60,441 nt of DNA, taken from positions 1-60,441 of the forward strand of contig JAFAWY010000046.1 of assembly GCA_019241525.1 (NCBI GenBank). The letters are read 5' to 3'. The DNA comes from Pseudonocardiales bacterium (GTDB lineage Bacteria > Actinomycetota > Actinomycetes > Mycobacteriales > Pseudonocardiaceae). Shown here one piece after another: positions 8,673 to 18,375 of the stretch. A program made the position numbers and the translations under genes. Position 1 is the first letter of the stretch. Each line of letters starts with the position of its first letter. The notes below the pieces were generated by a model that searched no databases, was not told the origin of the DNA, and saw only the letters and a list, made by a program, of their open reading frames with translations.

Positions 8673-9449
8673 GTGGCTGACACGGTGCTTTATGAGCTGG
8701 ATGAACACGTCGCGACGATCACCTATCACCGACCGGACAAACTCAACGTCATTGATCAGCAGATGCGTGCGGAACTCAACGCCGCGTTCGCCGCGTTCCG
8801 CGACGACGAGGGCGCCTGGGTGGCGATCGTCACCGGGGCGGGCCGGGCGTTTTGCGCTGGGGCGGATATCCGGTCCTCGGGCAATCCTGCCGGCGAGTTC
8901 CCTGGCACGTTCTGGGAGAAGCCAACCGTCAACTCCTTTGAAAGCGGCTGGGAGATCTATAAGCCGGTGATTGCCGCAGTGAACGGGTACTGCCTGGGCT
9001 ACGGGCTGACCCTGGTCACCTGGTGTGACTTCGTCATCGCCAGCGAACAGGCGGTCTTTGGCTACCCGGAGGTACGGATCGGCACTCCCACGATCGTCGG
9101 AGCTATCCGGCTGCCGCAGCGGATCGGCTGGCAATACGCCATGGAGCTGCTCCTTACCGGCGAGCAGATCAACGCCCAGCGGGCCAAGGAAATCGGCCTC
9201 GCCGGCTGGATCGTGCCGCACTCATCGCTGCTCTCCACCGCTCGGGAGTTGGCCGACCGGCTGCTTGCCGCCGCCCCGCTGGCCGCCCGGGCCACCAAGG
9301 AGGTGGCCCGCCGCGCGCCCGACATGTCCGCTGTGGATGCGATCCGCTTCGGTGAGACGATGCGGCTGGTGACCAATGCCACACAGGACGCCGCGGAAGG
9401 TCGGGCCGCCGCGCTGGAGCGCCGGCCACCGGTATGGCGTGGCCGGTGA
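8673..9449 (+). CDS. Enoyl-CoA hydratase/isomerase family protein
   Basis: A 258-residue crotonase-fold protein, normally acting on CoA thioesters in fatty-acid or related catabolism. AFCAGADI near residue 58-65 is the first half of the oxyanion hole and NGYCLGYG near residue 107-114 the second. Pro/Gly-rich segments FGYPEVRIGTPTI and a C-terminal AxxATKEVARR helix fit the family. The position of the usual catalytic Glu in the EV-IG segment is kept, but exact reaction (hydration, isomerisation, ring opening) cannot be told. GTG 8673 is used. No beta-oxidation partner is adjacent. Confidence 0.85.
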   Translation: MADTVLYELDEHVATITYHRPDKLNVIDQQMRAELNAAFAAFRDDEGAWVAIVTGAGRAFCAGADIRSSGNPAGEFPGTFWEKPTVNSFESGWEIYKPVIAAVNGYCLGYGLTLVTWCDFVIASEQAVFGYPEVRIGTPTIVGAIRLPQRIGWQYAMELLLTGEQINAQRAKEIGLAGWIVPHSSLLSTARELADRLLAAAPLAARATKEVARRAPDMSAVDAIRFGETMRLVTNATQDAAEGRAAALERRPPVWRGR

Positions 9450-9727
9450 CAGCGTCCTTGCCAGCCAACACGCAGACGCAGCGCGGGTCATGTCCCTCCG
9501 GTCGCCGAAACTGACGGATCGCGCCGGCCTTGGCCGGCTCGGTGATCACCAGGCTTGCGCCCAGGTATGAGATCGGCGTCAGGGTCAGCTCGGTCATCCA
9601 TGGGGGTCTGTTCCTCCGCTGTCGGGCAGGTGTCGCACCGGACTCCTTCGGAACCTATGTTCGCGACAGCGAGACTCCTCGGGCACGATGACATGGTGAG
9701 CGGTTTCATGCTGACCTCGACGAGCAC

Positions 9728-10518
9728 ATGATGCGGGTGAACCAGGCTAACTGGAATGCGCGTACCCCGATCCAGGTAAGCAGTGCGTTCTACGGTCTGG
9801 ACGGCCGCGTGAACTGCGCGGACTGGTTCGCCGACTTCGAGTGGACAGATCTGGGCGAGCTGCCCGGGCGTGACGTGGTGCACCTGCAGCGCCACCTGGG
9901 CACGGAAACCGTCGTGTTCGCCGAGCGCGGTGCCCGCACAGTCGGCCTGGACATCTCCGGCGAGTCGATCAAGCAGGCCAGGCGTATCGCGGTGGAACAG
10001 GACGCTGACGTGGAGTACATCCAGTCCAATGTGTACGACGCGGTTGCGGCGCTCGGTGGGCGGACGTTCGACGTGGTTTACACGGGCAAGGGCCCTGGAC
10101 CGTTGGGCAGGTGTAGTGGCCGGACTGTTGCGTGCCGGTGGGGTGATCTACGTCGTTGAGTTTCATCCGCTGCTCTACGCGCTCAGCGTGGTGCCGCCGC
10201 CGGAGGGCAGCGAAGAGTTGTTGCTGCGCCACGACTTCCTGGGCGGCCGGGGGGCGGCCGAGCGGGACTCCACCTCACCTACACCGGTGGGCGGCGCTGT
10301 CGGAGGCACGGGTCTCCTATGAGTGGATGCACGGCGTTGGGGAGGTGATCAACGCGTTGACTGGTGCGGACCTGCGCATCGAGCGGCTGCGCGAGAGCGA
10401 ACGGCTGCCGTGGCGGCGGTGGAGGTCGATGACTCCGGCCGAGGGCGGCTGGTTCCGACTGCCGGCCAGCGCACCGCGCATTCCATTGATGTATGCGCTG
10501 CTGGCCCGCAAGCATTGA
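9728..10518 (+). pseudogene. SAM-dependent methyltransferase, broken by frameshifts
   Basis: The reading frame begins with a class I methyltransferase core: VVHLQRHLGTETVVFAERG, then VGLDISGESIKQARRIA with the acidic residue that holds SAM ribose. After DVVYTGKG (about 10085) the protein continues in a second frame (VVAGLLRAGGVIYVVEFHP) and after about 10260 in a third (YEWMHGVGEVINALTGADL ... YALLARKH, stop at 10516-10518). Two frameshifts therefore interrupt one gene of about 260 codons. A short deletion near 10085-10110 is likely because the expected YTGKGAL-W region is shortened. Sequencing error is possible but two events make decay more likely. Confidence 0.7.
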
Positions 10519-11297
10519 GGCCGATCGCCGGGCCGACGAGTGCGGTGCGCCGCAGGCATCGACCGCAACGCTGAGGACAATAGCGGTTCGCCCAGAATCC
10601 GCCCTGCGGAATTACCGATCCGTTCGTCCATGAGCCGTGAAGGCTTAACCCTCACGCGCTTTTGAGGTCCATTTCCAGCCGTTCGCAACCATCCCCTCGT
10701 TCGCTCTCCTGCGGGTAGAGCGACGACTAGCACCGGGATGGTGGGTCGCACCGGGGTGAACCTAGACGGAAACCGAGACGGACGGCAAGCGCGCGCTGAC
10801 CTGGCCTAGCGCACGGAGCTTAGGTCTTAACCCAACCTGTCCTGATCACGTAGCTGTCTGCAGTAGGGCTGTCAGCCGTCCCCTGTTCGCCTACTGGACG
10901 CCTATCGTTTACTCCTGGCAGCAAGTGTCTTCTTTATGAAATCGGCGGTTGTATGCAATGACATGGCGACCGCTCACCTCGTAATACTTCCGGCTCATCA
11001 TGCGCCGCTGCTCGCGCAGGAGCAGGGTGGGCGCACCGTTACCGGATCAGTGGCGAAGTCGCGATCATTCTATCTTCGCTGCCATGGGGTGCCGTTCGGA
11101 GACGGCGTCAAGGCTGATATTGTAACTGACAGGGTAGCGATAATCACGATCACCAGGTTGTTGAGCCTGACGAACTGTAGCCTCCTTGAGAACGGCGCCT
11201 AAGTCGCCAGCAAAGACGAGCCGAGGACGGTGGCCGCCTCGAGCGGGACAATTGCACATATTACTATTGCAGCCCGCTTAAGGCTCGCCCGGACGGG
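10519..11297. other. Intergenic region
   Basis: About 780 bases with no supported gene. The only notable feature is a 23-base match (one mismatch) to the tRNA-Ser attachment-like core at 58085-58107. Confidence 0.5.
10647..10669 (-). repeat. tRNA-Ser-core-like direct repeat, left copy
   Basis: These 23 bases match 58085-58107 with one mismatch, which falls in the anticodon of the tRNA-Ser(CGA) fragment there. The match covers anticodon loop, 3' anticodon stem and part of the variable arm and also three bases (GAC on the - strand) that are not tRNA. The T arm and acceptor are absent here. It may be a degenerate attachment core. Confidence 0.45.
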
Positions 11298-12977
11298 GTG
11301 AGCGACCGCACTAATACCTGGCGCCGAAGGGATGCAGCGATGAGACCAACTGCTGATGTGGGCGATGTTCTTGATGGCTTTGACTATGTCGTCGTGCTGA
11401 TGCTCGAAAACCGCTCCTTTGACAACCTGCTCGGTTACCTCTACCCGAACGGCGTCCCGGACAACGCACCAGCGGGCAAGACCTTCGAGGGCGTGGCCGG
11501 CAAGAACCTGGCTAATCCGATCCCCGCCACCGCGACCGGCCAGTCCGCGCCGCCCCCCGGTGTGACGTCGATCCCGGTCTCCCCGGTGCCCGACCCGACC
11601 GACTATCACCAGCCATATCCCGATCCGGGCGAGCAGTACTACCACATCAACACGCAGCTGTTCAATGTGATCAACGGCAACGACAAGGCGCCCTACAACC
11701 TGCCGAGCCCGGTACCGGCAACACCGGGCATGCAGGGATTCGTCAATGACTACATCGAGAGCTTCCCGCTTGGCGACACCGACGGTGGCCTCGGTCCGAA
11801 ATATGACCAATATCGGCCGATCATGCAGTGTTTCCTGCCAAAGCAGGTGCCGGTGCTCACCACGCTCGCCGAGCAGTTCGCGGTTTTCGATCACTGGTTT
11901 TGCTCGGTGCCCAGCCATACCTGTTGCAACCGCGCCTTCTGGCATGCCGGCACGTCCTGGGGACACGTCATCAACTTTGGCGACCCCACTTACTCCGATG
12001 ACAACACCTACACCTGGGCGAAGAACAGTATCGGTGAAACGCTGTTCAACAAGATCTCGACCAGCGGGCCGAGCTCCCCGTTGGATTGGCGGATCTACAG
12101 CAGCAACGAGGCCTCGCTGACCGGCATCATCCACGCCCTCGCCCTTCTTCCGTACCACGGGCCGCGCCACTTCCCGTGCTTGGAGCAGTTTTTCGACGAC
12201 TGCGCGGCCGGCACATTAGCGAAGTACTCGTTTCTCGAGCCGGTTTTCTGGACGCCGCACAACGATCAGCATCCCTCTACCTGGAACGACAAGCATTACG
12301 GCCCCGACGCTGTGGGCAGCGTCCTGCTAGGTGAGGAGCTCATCTGGCAGGTGTACAACGCGATCAAGAACTCGACGGGCGGCACCGGGGGCAAGGGCAA
12401 CAGCTGGCGTAACACACTGCTGATCATCACCCATGACGAGCACGGCGGCTGCTACGACCACGTCGCTCCGCCCACCGGAGTCACCCCGCCCGACCTGTCC
12501 GGTTACACCAAGTGGGACGATTTCGACTTCACCCGCCTCGGCCTGCGGGTGCCGATGGTGATGGTCTCCGCGCACATCGCGCCGAACACGGTCATCAACA
12601 CCACTCACGACCACACCTCGTTCCTCAAAACAATGTTCGAAAAATGGAGCCGCTACATCACCGGACCACTGACCGCACGCGACGCTGCCGCACCAGACTT
12701 CCGCGAGGTGTTCACCGCACCAGCCCTGCGCGATGTCTCAACCTGGCCCGATATCCCGAAACCCCAAATCCCTGCCGGCCTCTGGAACATCGACTTCAGC
12801 ACGGCACCGCTCAACGATTTGCAACGCGCGATAGTGGCTGGTGCCGCCGCGGTCGCCGGCGTTCCCGCGCCGCAGCCGCAGACACAAGGCGAGGCGATCA
12901 CGGCCCTGCGCGAGCTGGGCCGGCGCAAGAGCCTGCCTGGCCAGAACCCGCGCCCAAGAGGCAACCCTTACCGGTGA
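11298..12977 (+). CDS. Phospholipase C/phosphoesterase family protein
   Basis: A 559-residue member of the alkaline-phosphatase-superfamily phosphoesterases (phospholipase C, acid phosphatase AcpA type). VVVLMLENRSFDNLLG near residues 31-46 is the metal and nucleophile-region motif, and LIITHDEHGGCYDHVAPP near residue 375-392 is the second metal motif. Two histidines near residue 436-439 (TTHDHTSFLK) complete the pattern. It would hydrolyse phosphodiesters of lipids or similar molecules. No signal peptide or Tat motif is visible at either GTG 11298 or ATG 11340, unusual for a family that is often exported. It stands alone. Confidence 0.85.
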   Translation: MSDRTNTWRRRDAAMRPTADVGDVLDGFDYVVVLMLENRSFDNLLGYLYPNGVPDNAPAGKTFEGVAGKNLANPIPATATGQSAPPPGVTSIPVSPVPDPTDYHQPYPDPGEQYYHINTQLFNVINGNDKAPYNLPSPVPATPGMQGFVNDYIESFPLGDTDGGLGPKYDQYRPIMQCFLPKQVPVLTTLAEQFAVFDHWFCSVPSHTCCNRAFWHAGTSWGHVINFGDPTYSDDNTYTWAKNSIGETLFNKISTSGPSSPLDWRIYSSNEASLTGIIHALALLPYHGPRHFPCLEQFFDDCAAGTLAKYSFLEPVFWTPHNDQHPSTWNDKHYGPDAVGSVLLGEELIWQVYNAIKNSTGGTGGKGNSWRNTLLIITHDEHGGCYDHVAPPTGVTPPDLSGYTKWDDFDFTRLGLRVPMVMVSAHIAPNTVINTTHDHTSFLKTMFEKWSRYITGPLTARDAAAPDFREVFTAPALRDVSTWPDIPKPQIPAGLWNIDFSTAPLNDLQRAIVAGAAAVAGVPAPQPQTQGEAITALRELGRRKSLPGQNPRPRGNPYR

Positions 12978-13088
12978 TACAAGAAGGCTTGTTTGACGAT
13001 GGCCCAGCCATCCAGCAACAGCACAAACGCCCACCGTGATCATTTGATGTCGGAAACAATAGCCGGTTGCAAGGTCGCGTCGCCCGGC

Positions 13089-14294
13089 TCAGCCAGTTGC
13101 GACCAACGCACCGGTGGTTGCCGCCAGCACGACGACCGCGGTGACAAAGCCAGTTGCCGCGAAGGTGCGCCAGCAGATCTGTACGCCGGCTGCACGGCAG
13201 CGCTCGTACCACAGCAGCGTCGCGAGCGACGCCCACGGTGTCACGATAGGGCCGACGTTCGTCCCGACCAGCAGTCCAAGCAGCTGGTTGTGGTTGGCGA
13301 CCGGGATCACCGCCTCGATCGTGGCATACGCCGGCAGATTGTTGATCACGTTGGACATTCCCGCGCCGATGCCGGCGGCGCGGAAGATCCCGGTCGGCCC
13401 CGGGTCGGTGCCGGCCACCGCGGCGGCGACGCCGGCTAATCCGTGCAAGCTCACGGTGTCGATCACCAGGAAAAGGCCGACAACGAAGACCAGCAGACGC
13501 CATGGGAACAGTCGCAGGTTCAGCTCGGCGCGGGCCCGCACTGCGAACGCGACCAGCACAGCCGCCGCACACGCCGCCGACGCGAACTCGATTTCCACAT
13601 TGGCGAACAGGCAGCCCACGAACGTCAGGCAAGCCAGACCGGCCACCCAGAACAGCACGCGATCCCGCGGGGTGTGCCGAGCCGGTGGCGTGTAACACCG
13701 CGCCCCGCGCCGGCCGCGCCGCCAGTAGAGCACCCACAAGCACACCATCGTGGCGGCCACCGAGGCCAGCTGGGGGCCGATCATCCTGGCGGCAAAGGCC
13801 ACCGGTGCCAGCCGGACGCGGTCGGCGGCCAGCAGGTTGGTCAGGTTCGACACCGGTAGCAGCAGGCTCGCGGTGTTCGCCAGCCAGACCGTCGCCATCG
13901 CCAGCGGCATCGCCGAGATACCGGCGCGCACCGCCGTGGCCAGCATCACCGGTGTGAGCAGCACCGCGGTGGTGTCCAGGTTGAGGAACGCGGTGGTACC
14001 GGCGGCGAAGAGCACACACAGCCCGAAAAGCAGCCAGTAACGACCCCGCCCGGCGATGGCTACCCGAGCCGCGATCACGTCGAACACCTCCGCCTTGGCG
14101 GTGAGCTCGGCGAGGATCACCACGGTGGCCAGGAACAGCAGCAGCGGCAGCAGCCGGCGGACTGTTGCCTCCGCCTGGCCGGCCGGCAGCAGGCCAGTGG
14201 CCAGTGCGGCGAGTCCGGCCGCGAGCAGGATCACGGCGATCCAGTCCAGCCCGCTGAACCGCGCACCCTGCTGCTCAACCGATTGCTCGGTCAC
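13089..14294 (-). CDS. ArsB/NhaD-type membrane permease
   Basis: A 401-residue polytopic membrane protein with about ten or more helices. The segment TNVGPIVTPWASLATLLW near the C-terminus and NVINNLPAYATIEAVIP before it are the twin signature regions of the ArsB/ion-transporter superfamily; FLNLDTTAVLLTPVML is the matching N-terminal half. It would move an anion such as arsenite, or exchange sodium, across the cytoplasmic membrane. GTG 14294 is the start used; the ribosome site is weak. No arsR or arsC lies beside it, so an arsenic role is not shown. It faces away from the WD40-KAP gene. Confidence 0.8.
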   Translation of the reverse strand: MTEQSVEQQGARFSGLDWIAVILLAAGLAALATGLLPAGQAEATVRRLLPLLLFLATVVILAELTAKAEVFDVIAARVAIAGRGRYWLLFGLCVLFAAGTTAFLNLDTTAVLLTPVMLATAVRAGISAMPLAMATVWLANTASLLLPVSNLTNLLAADRVRLAPVAFAARMIGPQLASVAATMVCLWVLYWRRGRRGARCYTPPARHTPRDRVLFWVAGLACLTFVGCLFANVEIEFASAACAAAVLVAFAVRARAELNLRLFPWRLLVFVVGLFLVIDTVSLHGLAGVAAAVAGTDPGPTGIFRAAGIGAGMSNVINNLPAYATIEAVIPVANHNQLLGLLVGTNVGPIVTPWASLATLLWYERCRAAGVQICWRTFAATGFVTAVVVLAATTGALVATG

Positions 14295-14444
14295 CCATCA
14301 GCCCCCGCGTTGTCGGGCCCGCGTCGTTGAGCCGCCGGGCGGCCGCCAGGGCACTGTGGCCACGACCCTAGCAATTGCCTCGGAGATGCCGTTCCCGCAT
14401 GCCACGATGGCTGCAGACGACGCCGGCCACCGCTGGGAGCTGGA

Positions 14445-17400
14445 ATGGCGCGGGAGATCGAGACCGAGGCGCAGGGGCCGGTCTGGGCGTTGGCCACCGT
14501 GCCGACCGGTGATGGTGAGCTGCTGGTGCGCGGCGGCGCCGACGGGATGGTGCGGCTGATCGACGCCGGCAGCGGCGAGACCGTGCGATCGCTGTCCGGC
14601 CATGCTGGACCGGTGCGCTCGCTGGCGGTGATCCCTGCCAATGGCGGACCCGGCGTGCTCGCCAGTGGTGGAGTTGATGGCACTGTGCGGATCTGGTCGC
14701 TAGGCGACTACGAGCTGCGTCACGAGGTGCGATTCCTGGACGGTGAGGTGTGGGCGCTGGTGCCGCTGCGCTGGGACGAGCGGATGTGCCTGGCCGGGAC
14801 CGGATCCGGTTCGCTGATCCAGCTGTGGGACCCGGCCTCAGGCCAGCAGCTACGCACCCTCGGCGAGACCGGCGGGCGAATCTGGGCCTTGACCCAGGTC
14901 GCAGTGAACGGCCGCGACTTGCTGGTCAGTGGTGCGGCAGACGGCACGATCCGGTTCTGGGATCCGCGCAGCGGCCAGGCAGTGCAGAAGACCAAGGCGC
15001 ATGAGTCGACGGTGTGGGCCCTGGCCGCGGTCCCCAGCTCAGGCGGTGAACTGCTGGCGAGCGGTGGCGCGGACGGCGTCGTGCGACTCTGGCGTCCCGG
15101 CTCGGCGCGCCCCGTCCGAACCTTCGCCGGGCACGCCAGTACGGTCCGGACGCTGGCGGTGGTCCCCACCGGTGACGGCGAGGTGCTGGCCAGCGGGAGC
15201 GCCGACTCCACAGTGCGGCTGTGGCGGCTCGACGGGTCCGACTCCGCCCCCGCGCACACCTTCAGCGGCCACTTCGGCGAGGTCTGGGCGCTTGCGCCGG
15301 TGCGGGTGACCGGCAAGATGCTCCTGGCCAGCGGCGGGGTCGACGGCACCATCCAGCTGGTCGACCCGACGACCTACCGGACCGAGAGCCTGTTGCTGGC
15401 CGGAGCCAGCACCGTGTGGGCACTGTCCTCGGTAACGCTGCCTGATCGGACACTTCTGGCCAGCGGCGGTGTGGACGGCACTATGCAGCTGACCAACCTG
15501 GACACCCGCATCGTCGAGCGGAACCTGCACGGGCACACCTCGACCATCCGCGCGCTGACCACGGTGCCGGCCGCCACCGGGTCCAGCTCCGCGGAATCGC
15601 CATTGGTGGCCAGCGGCGGCGCCGACGGCACCATCAGGGTGTGGCCGGTGGATGGCGACGACGCGAAGCGGGTGTTCACCGGCCACCGCGGCGAGGTGTG
15701 GGCGCTGGCGTCGACCGTGGTGGGCGACGGCCGCTGGCTGGTCAGCGGCGGCGCCGACGGTACCGTCCGGCTCTGGCCGGTGGACTCCGACGGCGTAGGC
15801 GTCGTGCTTGGCCACCACGAGGGGGAAGTGGGCGCGCTGGTCACGTTGGCCGGGCGCCATGTCGTGGCCAGCGGTGGCACGGACGGCAGGGTGCTGCTGT
15901 GGGAAACCGCCGTGCCGACGACCGGGGACAGCGGGCGGCTGGCGCAGCTGGAGCACACCGGCCGCGGCGGCGTCACCGCGCTCGCGGCCGTACCGTTCCC
16001 CACCGGGGTCCGGCTGGCGTGCGCACTGTCCAGCGGTGGTGTGACGCTGTGGGATCCGGATCGCGGGGAGCTGCTGGGTGAGCTGGCCGGCTCTCGCCGC
16101 CAGCAGGCACGGGCGCTGACCGCGATCCGCGTCGGCAAGCAGGTGCTGGTGGCCGCCGGCGCCCAGGACGGCGTGGTCCGGCTGTGGGATCCGCTCAGCC
16201 GGGAGTGCGTCGGCGAGCTGCGCGGCCACCAGGGCACGGTGCGCGCGCTCGCCTGGGCTGAGCTGACCGGCCGGCCGGTGCTGACCAGCGCGAGCGACGA
16301 CGGAGAGGTCCGGCTGTGGGATCTGTCGACCCGCAGCTACATCTCGACGGTGTCCAGCGGTGCGCGGCCGAGCACCCATATCGTCTCCGACCGGCCGAGC
16401 ACCGCCGACACGCTCGGCAGGCGCGCGATGGTCGATGCGCTGCAGGACTTCCTCACCGACCCCGACACCGCGCCGCCGATCGTCGTCGGCGTGCACGGGC
16501 CGTGGGGCTACGGCAAGACCAGCGTGCTCACCCAGCTCCGGGCCCGGCTGGACCCCGACCAGCCCGACGTCGGCTGGACGGAGCCGCGACGGCCGACCCA
16601 CGAACTGGTCTGGGACGACCCCAAAGACCGCGGCCGGCTCACGGCACGGGAAGCCTGGCGGCGCTTCGAGCGACGCAAGGCGCCGATGACCGACAGGCTG
16701 GGCTGCCGGCTCAAGGAGCTCGACCTCGACCGGCCACGCGAGCGCACCCGCATCTCGGTCTGGTTCAGCCCGTGGATGTATCCCACCAGAGAGGAGCTGT
16801 GGGCCGGGTTGGCCCGGGAACTGCTCACCAGCATCACCCACCGGCTGCCGCCGGAGGACCGCGAGAAGCTCTGGTTTGACCTCAACCTGCGGCGTACCGA
16901 CCCGGAGGTGATGCGCCGGCGGATTTTGAAGTCGTACATCCCGCGGTCACCGGCGGGGATCGCGGTGGCAGTGCTGGCCCTAGCGGTCGTCGTCGCCGCG
17001 CTGGTCGGGGAGGCGTATCTGCTGTGGAGCCAAGCCCTGCAACCGGTGCTCGCCGGGCTGCTGGTCGGCTTCCCGCTGATTGGCCTGCTCGCCAAGGTGG
17101 CGTGGACGGCGTTACGCGGCACGGTCAAGCACGTGCTACCTCCCGAGGTGCTCAGCGGCCCGGCCGGGGCGCCCTCGCACGACCGCAAACGTTCCTCCGA
17201 GGCTCGCGATCCGCTGTACGAAAGCGAGGCCGGCTACCTCTATCTGATCCAGCACGACGTCCGGCACATCGTGCGGCTGGCCACCGCGGAAGAACCGATC
17301 GTGGTGTTCATCGACGACCTGGATCGCTGCTCCTCGGAGATCGTCAGCTCGACCATCGAAGCGATCAACCTGTTCATGAACAATGCGTTCGGGGAGTGCA

Positions 17401-18287
17401 TCTTCGTCGTCGCCCTCGACCCGGCCACTATCGCGGCACACCTGGAGGTCAGCCACGATGCCATCCGTCGCCGGATCGAGGAGCGACCGGTCACCTACGC
17501 TCACCTCGGCGACATCGGCTGGCGGTTTATGGAGAAGATCGTTGATCTGCCGATCCGGCTGCCGCGACTTCCCGACGAGGCCGTGAGCGCGTACGCCGCC
17601 GCGCTGGTCACCCCGGCCCCTGCACCCCGGCGCAACGGCACACCGACCACCGCAGCGCAACCGGCGGTGCCGTCGCCGGCTCGGGAGCGGGCCACCGCGG
17701 CGCAGCCACCGAACGTGTCGCCGCCGCCCGGTGCGGCGGCGCTGCCGGAGCCGTCCCCGTCCCCCACCGGCAGCACTGCGGCCAGCACGGTGACGGCGGC
17801 GTGGCCGCCGTCACCGGTCGAGGCGATCACCATTGCAACTACGGCCGCCGTGGCGGACACCGTCGAGCGGATCGAGACGATCAGGGACGTGTCCGACGCA
17901 CTGCGCGACGCCATGCTGGAGCTCCCCCGGCGCAACCCACGGGAGATGAAGCGCTTCCTGAACCTGTGGCGGTTTTACCTGGGCGTGGAAAGCCGCGCTG
18001 ACCAGCTACCGTCCGACGTCGAGGGCATGGTGGTACACGGCAAGTCGGTCGCCCGATTGGTGCAGATCATGCTGCGCTGGCCGAAGTACCTGGACCGGCT
18101 GGGTGAGCTGCACGCCGGCCGGACCGTACTGGCTGATCTGCTGGCCGCTGCCGACGACCCCGAATCGTGGCGCGTGGCACTCCATCAGGCAGGCATGGCC
18201 TCGGCTGAGGCCGAGCTGACCTCCCTGCGGGAGCTACTCGCCGGCAGCGACCCAGAGCTGGCGGAGCTGTCCAAGCGCTACCTGTAG
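14445..18287 (+). CDS. WD40-repeat / KAP P-loop NTPase fusion protein
   Basis: A 1280-residue protein. Residues about 10-645 hold 14 WD40 repeats, each ending in a strand like LASGGVDGTVRIW or LVSGGADGTVRLW, enough for two seven-bladed propellers. Then a KAP-family NTPase: Walker A GPWGYGKTSV near residues 685-694, a conserved WFSPWMYP, two hydrophobic segments at about 836-861 and 868-889, and Walker B VVFIDDLDRCSSE near 952-964. Helices inserted between Walker A and B are typical of KAP, which is thus membrane-associated with the ATPase in the cytosol. A Pro/Ala-rich linker (about 1065-1140) precedes a C-terminal helical part. ATG 14445 follows GGGAGCTGGA. Role: sensing or scaffold by analogy; unknown. 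Confidence 0.88.
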   Translation: MAREIETEAQGPVWALATVPTGDGELLVRGGADGMVRLIDAGSGETVRSLSGHAGPVRSLAVIPANGGPGVLASGGVDGTVRIWSLGDYELRHEVRFLDGEVWALVPLRWDERMCLAGTGSGSLIQLWDPASGQQLRTLGETGGRIWALTQVAVNGRDLLVSGAADGTIRFWDPRSGQAVQKTKAHESTVWALAAVPSSGGELLASGGADGVVRLWRPGSARPVRTFAGHASTVRTLAVVPTGDGEVLASGSADSTVRLWRLDGSDSAPAHTFSGHFGEVWALAPVRVTGKMLLASGGVDGTIQLVDPTTYRTESLLLAGASTVWALSSVTLPDRTLLASGGVDGTMQLTNLDTRIVERNLHGHTSTIRALTTVPAATGSSSAESPLVASGGADGTIRVWPVDGDDAKRVFTGHRGEVWALASTVVGDGRWLVSGGADGTVRLWPVDSDGVGVVLGHHEGEVGALVTLAGRHVVASGGTDGRVLLWETAVPTTGDSGRLAQLEHTGRGGVTALAAVPFPTGVRLACALSSGGVTLWDPDRGELLGELAGSRRQQARALTAIRVGKQVLVAAGAQDGVVRLWDPLSRECVGELRGHQGTVRALAWAELTGRPVLTSASDDGEVRLWDLSTRSYISTVSSGARPSTHIVSDRPSTADTLGRRAMVDALQDFLTDPDTAPPIVVGVHGPWGYGKTSVLTQLRARLDPDQPDVGWTEPRRPTHELVWDDPKDRGRLTAREAWRRFERRKAPMTDRLGCRLKELDLDRPRERTRISVWFSPWMYPTREELWAGLARELLTSITHRLPPEDREKLWFDLNLRRTDPEVMRRRILKSYIPRSPAGIAVAVLALAVVVAALVGEAYLLWSQALQPVLAGLLVGFPLIGLLAKVAWTALRGTVKHVLPPEVLSGPAGAPSHDRKRSSEARDPLYESEAGYLYLIQHDVRHIVRLATAEEPIVVFIDDLDRCSSEIVSSTIEAINLFMNNAFGECIFVVALDPATIAAHLEVSHDAIRRRIEERPVTYAHLGDIGWRFMEKIVDLPIRLPRLPDEAVSAYAAALVTPAPAPRRNGTPTTAAQPAVPSPARERATAAQPPNVSPPPGAAALPEPSPSPTGSTAASTVTAAWPPSPVEAITIATTAAVADTVERIETIRDVSDALRDAMLELPRRNPREMKRFLNLWRFYLGVESRADQLPSDVEGMVVHGKSVARLVQIMLRWPKYLDRLGELHAGRTVLADLLAAADDPESWRVALHQAGMASAEAELTSLRELLAGSDPELAELSKRYL

Positions 18288-18375
18288 GCCGCGGCGATGG
18301 CCGCTGTCTATAACGGTCAGTGCAGGCCCACGAGGGGAATGCGCGATAGGCCAGCTCGCCCTAGGTATGCGGGAT

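Noticed and set aside
12898-14019. 373-codon - strand frame inside the ArsB-like gene
   Set aside because: It is an out-of-frame reading of the permease gene, with Arg/Gly-rich shadow composition.
15039-16841. 600-codon open frame on the - strand
   Set aside because: Antisense to the WD40 repeats; the repeats and high GC3 of the + strand keep it open. Sequence is repetitive and lacks any domain.
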